From NCBI GenBank assembly GCA_947369085.1, contig CANBJR010000006.1:19837-83836 (forward strand): a DNA stretch of 64,000 nucleotides, given 5' to 3'. This stretch comes from an uncultured Clostridia bacterium. GTDB taxonomy: Bacteria > Bacillota > Clostridia > Oscillospirales > Acutalibacteraceae. Shown piece after piece: positions 61,309 through 64,000 of the stretch (its first letter is position 1; every line of letters starts with the position of its first letter). Made by a program: the position numbers and the translations under genes. The notes beneath the pieces are model-generated. The model saw nothing but the letters and a program-made list of their open reading frames with translations, was not told the origin of the DNA and made no database searches.

Positions 61309-62217
61309 TTATGCTTTTAAATCGAAAAATCTTACATTTCCGCATCCTACAATGAAATTCTGTGTTTCATGCCAGTTACTTGAGCCCGTATAGAAACAGA
61401 GTATTCTGTGCTGTACGGCTGAGCCATTCCGGTCAAATATGTATGATACTGCATCTTTAACTGTTTGATTAGGTTCTTTGTTTGTAGGTGCATAATACTG
61501 ATATTCAGAAATGATTCTGTCAATGGAAGTGGTATTTGAACGGTTCATAGCATCTCTAATGCACTGTGCAACAAGTGCGCAGCCGTTGTATCCCATACTT
61601 CCTGCTTCCCCCATTACAAGTCTTTCAAGCTTTGCTCTGTCATAAGATGAAAGTGTAACGGGTGAAGGATTGTAGCTGTAATCGGGGTTACTTATACCAA
61701 TAAGATAGCTTCCTGTGTTGTACGAGTAATCGTTACTGCTTTCTTCCTGATATTCAGTGTTACTTTTGCTGTATTCAGAATCCTCGACTACTTCAACACT
61801 GTTTTCGCATTTTTCAACCTTAGAATTCTCATCAGTTGTATTTTCAGTTTCTTTTACAGCTTCGGTTGCAGCCTGCGTAGGCTTTGTTTCTTTTATGATT
61901 TTTTTTGTTGTTGGTGCTACGGTTGTTTCCTCTTGGATTACGGGAACAGTTGTTTCGATTACACAGTTATCTGTAATAACTGCCGCAAACTCATTAGCGT
62001 CACCTACCGAATACGAAGCCGCTCTGCTGTCTTCATAAGCGTCAACATCGGGTGCAAGTGTTGTAGTAGGCACGATAAGTGCAACTGCTGCCAGAGAAAG
62101 TGCAAATGCAAAAGAAAATACTTTTACCTTTTTTCCTGATTTAGGTTTTGAGGTTTTAGTCATCTTATTATTTGATTTGCATCCATTTCCGTAATGCTTA
62201 CAATTTGTCGCTCTCAA
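61309..62217 (-). CDS. Secreted cell wall hydrolase with C-terminal SleB domain
   Basis: A 302-aa exported protein. After a basic N-terminus rich in Cys, Asn and Lys, a hydrophobic segment (VFSFAFALSLAAVALIVPTT, about residues 33-52) acts as signal or anchor. A Thr/Glu/Ser-rich linker runs to about 190. The SleB/Hydrolase_2 domain follows: LERLVMGEAGSMGYNGCALV with the likely catalytic Glu, QCIRDAMNR and RILCFYTGSSNWH. I start at TTG 62217 because GGGAGGA lies 8 bp upstream; a longer frame has no site. It could be a germination or vegetative peptidoglycan hydrolase. A large palindrome precedes it. Confidence 0.87.
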   Translation of the reverse strand: MRATNCKHYGNGCKSNNKMTKTSKPKSGKKVKVFSFAFALSLAAVALIVPTTTLAPDVDAYEDSRAASYSVGDANEFAAVITDNCVIETTVPVIQEETTVAPTTKKIIKETKPTQAATEAVKETENTTDENSKVEKCENSVEVVEDSEYSKSNTEYQEESSNDYSYNTGSYLIGISNPDYSYNPSPVTLSSYDRAKLERLVMGEAGSMGYNGCALVAQCIRDAMNRSNTTSIDRIISEYQYYAPTNKEPNQTVKDAVSYIFDRNGSAVQHRILCFYTGSSNWHETQNFIVGCGNVRFFDLKA

Positions 62218-62240
62218 AAATTTATCCTCCCTGTGATTTC

Positions 62241-62279
62241 TGTACTCGAACAATTATAACTAATTGTTAATGAGTACAA
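62241..62279. promoter_or_regulatory. 39-bp imperfect palindrome, operator candidate
   Basis: TGTACTC and GAGTACA form the outer arms, and AACAATTA and TAATTGTT the inner arms, around TAAC. On the minus strand TTGTAC and TATAAT (15-bp spacing) overlap it, so a protein bound here would cover the putative promoter of the SleB-domain gene. Confidence 0.45.
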
Positions 62280-62505
62280 CGTCCTTTAGTCGTTAAAATT
62301 TTATCAAACACACAATTTCAACTGTATTAAAACATAAAAAAAGTCAAATTGCAAGTCGAGACCCGTTTTATACTTGTAACATTTGTAATAATTTTGTAAC
62401 AAGGCTTCTCTTTAATTTCTTTAAGAAATTATAAGTTGTGCAATTTACATATAATTTGTTTCATTGCTTAGTTTATTTTGCCATACAGAGAGAAAGTGAG
62501 TTTTT

Positions 62506-62802
62506 TTAATTTTTTTGATGAAAACGGCGTTTTTTCTGCCTTTTTACAGGATTCGGAGTTCTACAGGAAATTATAATTGTATCTTCTCCGATAAGCTGAA
62601 TTTTCTCCCAGGGAATAATATAATCCTCGCACTTTCCGAATAATCCGAAGAAGCTCATTCTGCCAAATATTACAAAAGACACAACACAAGCAGTTTTTGT
62701 GTCAACAATAACATCATCAACAAATCCCAGTCGTGCTCCGTCGCAGGCACTGATAACTTCTTTATGGCGTAAATCGGCAAATCGACAGTTCACTTTAGTC
62801 AC
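62506..62802 (-). CDS. ymxH: YlmC/YmxH-family PRC-barrel sporulation protein
   Basis: A 95-98-aa protein with one PRC-barrel-like domain: FADLRHKEVISACDGARLGFVDDVIVD, FVIFGRMSFFGLFGKCEDYIIPWEKI and EDTIIIS. YlmC/YmxH members are widespread in spore formers and often sporulation-linked, with no known biochemistry. The start is GTG 62802 or, more likely from the spacing of AAGGGAG, GTG 62793 (encoding MNCRFADL). The very basic tail (VKRQKKRRFHQKN) may contact nucleic acid or membrane. It is a single gene. Confidence 0.88.
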   Translation of the reverse strand: MTKVNCRFADLRHKEVISACDGARLGFVDDVIVDTKTACVVSFVIFGRMSFFGLFGKCEDYIIPWEKIQLIGEDTIIISCRTPNPVKRQKKRRFHQKN

Positions 62803-62847
62803 TCCCTTTTACTTTCATATATATGTGTATAATAAAAATTGTATTCG

Positions 62848-62876
62848 TTGACTTTTAGAAGCTGATTTGGTAGAAT
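62848..62876 (+). promoter_or_regulatory. Sigma-A type promoter of degV
   Basis: The plus strand has TTGACT and TAGAAT separated by 17 bp, about 50 bp upstream of the degV ATG. Confidence 0.7.
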
Positions 62877-62928
62877 ATATTCGTATTAATTTGCTAATGT
62901 ATCATATACTTATTTAGGAGATGTAAAT

Positions 62929-63801
62929 ATGGACTATGTTTTTATGACAGACGTATCGTGCGATTTAACAGAAAAGCAAGTCAGTGAAATCGGTGTAGAA
63001 GTTCTTCCTATGGAATTTCAGATGGAAGGAAAGTGCTACCTTCACTATACCGACGCACGAATGATGAGCCTTGAGGAATTTTACGATAAAAACAAAAAGG
63101 GTATTGACGCAAAAACTTCTCAGATTAACTACAACAGTTTCACTAATTATTTTGAGAATTATTTAAAAGCCGGCAAGGATATTCTATATACCGGTATTTG
63201 CACAGGATTAAGCGGAACATACAACACCTGCCTTATGGCTGTTAAGGATTTAAAGGGAAAATATCCTGACAGAAAAATTATCACAATTGATTCACTTTGC
63301 GATTCTGCCGGGCTTGGCTTGCTCGTGTATCTCGCAGGTAAAAAGTACGTCGAAGGCATTTCAATTGAGGAACTTGCAAAATTTATTGAAGAAACAAGAC
63401 TTAAACTAAGTCATTGGTTTGTAGTTGATGACCTTGACCAGCTTAAGAGAGGCGGAAGAATTTCTGCCGTAACAGCTACTTTCGGAAAAGCCTTACAGAT
63501 TAAGCCTTTAATCAGTGTTGACAACGAGGGTCATCTTGTCAATGTAGGCAAAATCAGAGGCAAAAGTAACATTATCCCAACTCTTGTCAAACATTTTGAG
63601 CGTGACGGAGAAAATAACAAGAATAACATCGTTTTTGTTGCCCACGCTGACAACAAAGAAGGTGCTCTTGAACTTAAAAAAGCAATCAAAGGTATGTGCA
63701 AGGAAGTTCAGATTTGTGACATCGGTCCCGTTATCGGTTCTCACGTTGGTTCGGGTATGCTTGCCATTGTTTTTCTTGGTAAAAGAAATCTTAAATCATA
63801 A
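62929..63801 (+). CDS. DegV-family fatty-acid-binding protein
   Basis: DegV/FakB proteins bind a fatty acid and, with a FakA kinase, present it as acyl-phosphate for phospholipid synthesis. The 290-aa protein starts YVFMTDVSCDLTEKQVSEIG and contains TSQINYNSFTNYFENYL, YTGICTGLSGTYNTCLMAV, TIDSLCDSAGLGLLVYLA, WFVVDDLDQLKRGGRIS and the C-terminal IGPVIGSHVGSGMLAIVFLG, all characteristic. FakA is not nearby. Single gene with its own promoter and terminator; ribosome site AGGAGA. Confidence 0.95.
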   Translation: MDYVFMTDVSCDLTEKQVSEIGVEVLPMEFQMEGKCYLHYTDARMMSLEEFYDKNKKGIDAKTSQINYNSFTNYFENYLKAGKDILYTGICTGLSGTYNTCLMAVKDLKGKYPDRKIITIDSLCDSAGLGLLVYLAGKKYVEGISIEELAKFIEETRLKLSHWFVVDDLDQLKRGGRISAVTATFGKALQIKPLISVDNEGHLVNVGKIRGKSNIIPTLVKHFERDGENNKNNIVFVAHADNKEGALELKKAIKGMCKEVQICDIGPVIGSHVGSGMLAIVFLGKRNLKS

Positions 63802-63821
63802 AAAATCATAATAATATATGT

Positions 63822-63851
63822 AAGCCGACTCAAATCGAGTCGGCTTTTTTT
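63822..63851 (+). terminator. Intrinsic terminator of degV
   Basis: AAGCCGACT/GAGTCGGCTT with a short loop and a run of seven T. The stop codon of the convergent small gene overlaps the T-run. Confidence 0.92.
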
Positions 63852-63936
63852 AGTCCTTGGTGTAGTAAAACAGACACATTATACTTACACCAACAAAAGC
63901 TCCTATAAACATTCCTATTATAATTCCCATTAACAT
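63850..63936 (-). CDS. 28-residue single-pass membrane peptide (DUF3789-like)
   Basis: A very short frame with an excellent ribosome site (TAGGAGG, about 8-10 bp upstream of ATG 63936). It encodes a peptide that starts MLMGIIIGMFIGAFVGVSIM and ends in CLFYYTKD. Almost the whole peptide is one glycine-punctuated hydrophobic helix, with a cysteine and a charged tail. The pattern resembles small DUF3789-type proteins common in Firmicutes, often near mobile elements; this link is from memory of the pattern. Function unknown. Confidence 0.6.
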   Translation of the reverse strand: MLMGIIIGMFIGAFVGVSIMCLFYYTKD

Positions 63937-63969
63937 ATATTTTTACCTCCTACAATAATAATTAAGGTT

Positions 63970-63998
63970 AAAGGCACGGTAGCCAGCCGTGTCTTTTT
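63970..63998 (+). terminator. Hairpin at the right edge
   Basis: AAAGGCACGG/CCGTGTCTTT with a 7-nt loop and a short T-run on the plus strand. It pairs better in plus orientation (one G-U, no mismatch). No plus-strand gene directly before it explains it. Confidence 0.4.
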
Positions 63999-64000
63999 CC

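Noticed and set aside
1..64000. Prophage, insertion sequence or integrative element
   Set aside because: No transposase, integrase, phage structural gene or attachment repeat was found; gene content is almost wholly core. The edge peptide at 63850 alone is not enough to claim one.

Overview
The window looks like chromosomal core DNA from a low-GC, spore-forming Clostridia bacterium, most like Oscillospiraceae/Ruminococcus relatives. This placement rests on gene content, Gram-positive Shine-Dalgarno (SD) sites, L19- and L20-type leaders, YlmH/SepF/DivIVA division genes and spore genes (YunB, YmxH, CwlJ/GerQ types). Species cannot be read from the sequence. Almost all genes lie on the minus strand; only 58.25-59.35 kb and 62.93-63.80 kb are on the plus strand. 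I recognise no tRNA, rRNA, CRISPR array, insertion sequence or prophage.

Layout. 1-5 kb: proteostasis block tig-clpP-clpX-lon, with lon cut by the left edge. 5-13.6 kb: phosphoesterase, thrC, M19 dipeptidase, yraN, rnhB, rbgA, two tandem signal peptidases, rplS, rluD-type pseudouridine synthase, lspA. 13.6-27.9 kb: one long run, miaB-ymcA-mutS-mutL-miaA-HlyD-like adaptor-yggS-sepF-ylmH-divIVA-ileS, joining tRNA modification, mismatch repair and division. 28-34.6 kb: a 950-aa Ig-repeat/propeller surface protein, yunB, a CD1247-type zinc protein, efp, an M24 peptidase, aroQ and rpsU. 34.7-53.6 kb: infC-rpmI-rplT, then spoU-dprA-topA-trmFO-plsX-rnc-radical SAM-smc-ftsY-rdgB-yhbY-nadD-yqeK-rsfS-leuS. 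53.6-57.9 kb: a four-gene wall-polymer module (cytidylyltransferase, polyol-phosphate dehydrogenase, ribulose-phosphate epimerase, TagF-like polymerase). 58.2-59.4 kb: a cwlJ-gerQ type spore germination pair behind a good sigma-K-like promoter. 59.4-64 kb: rpsB-tsf, a secreted SleB-domain protein, ymxH, degV and a 28-aa membrane peptide.

Main points of interest. (1) dprA is split by a 5-bp tandem duplication; removing one copy restores a 412-aa protein. (2) The radical SAM gene between rnc and smc only has its CxxxCxxC cluster if translation starts at an AUU overlapping the rnc stop codon. (3) infC uses AUC. (4) The SD and UUG start of yunB are buried in a terminator hairpin. (5) The wall-polymer module carries its own pentulose epimerase, so the polyol it makes is open. 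(6) A structured gap between lepB and rbgA, and a 39-bp palindrome upstream of the SleB-domain gene, are unexplained. No wholly new multi-gene system is obvious; the wall-polymer module and the orphan envelope adaptor in the division cluster come closest.
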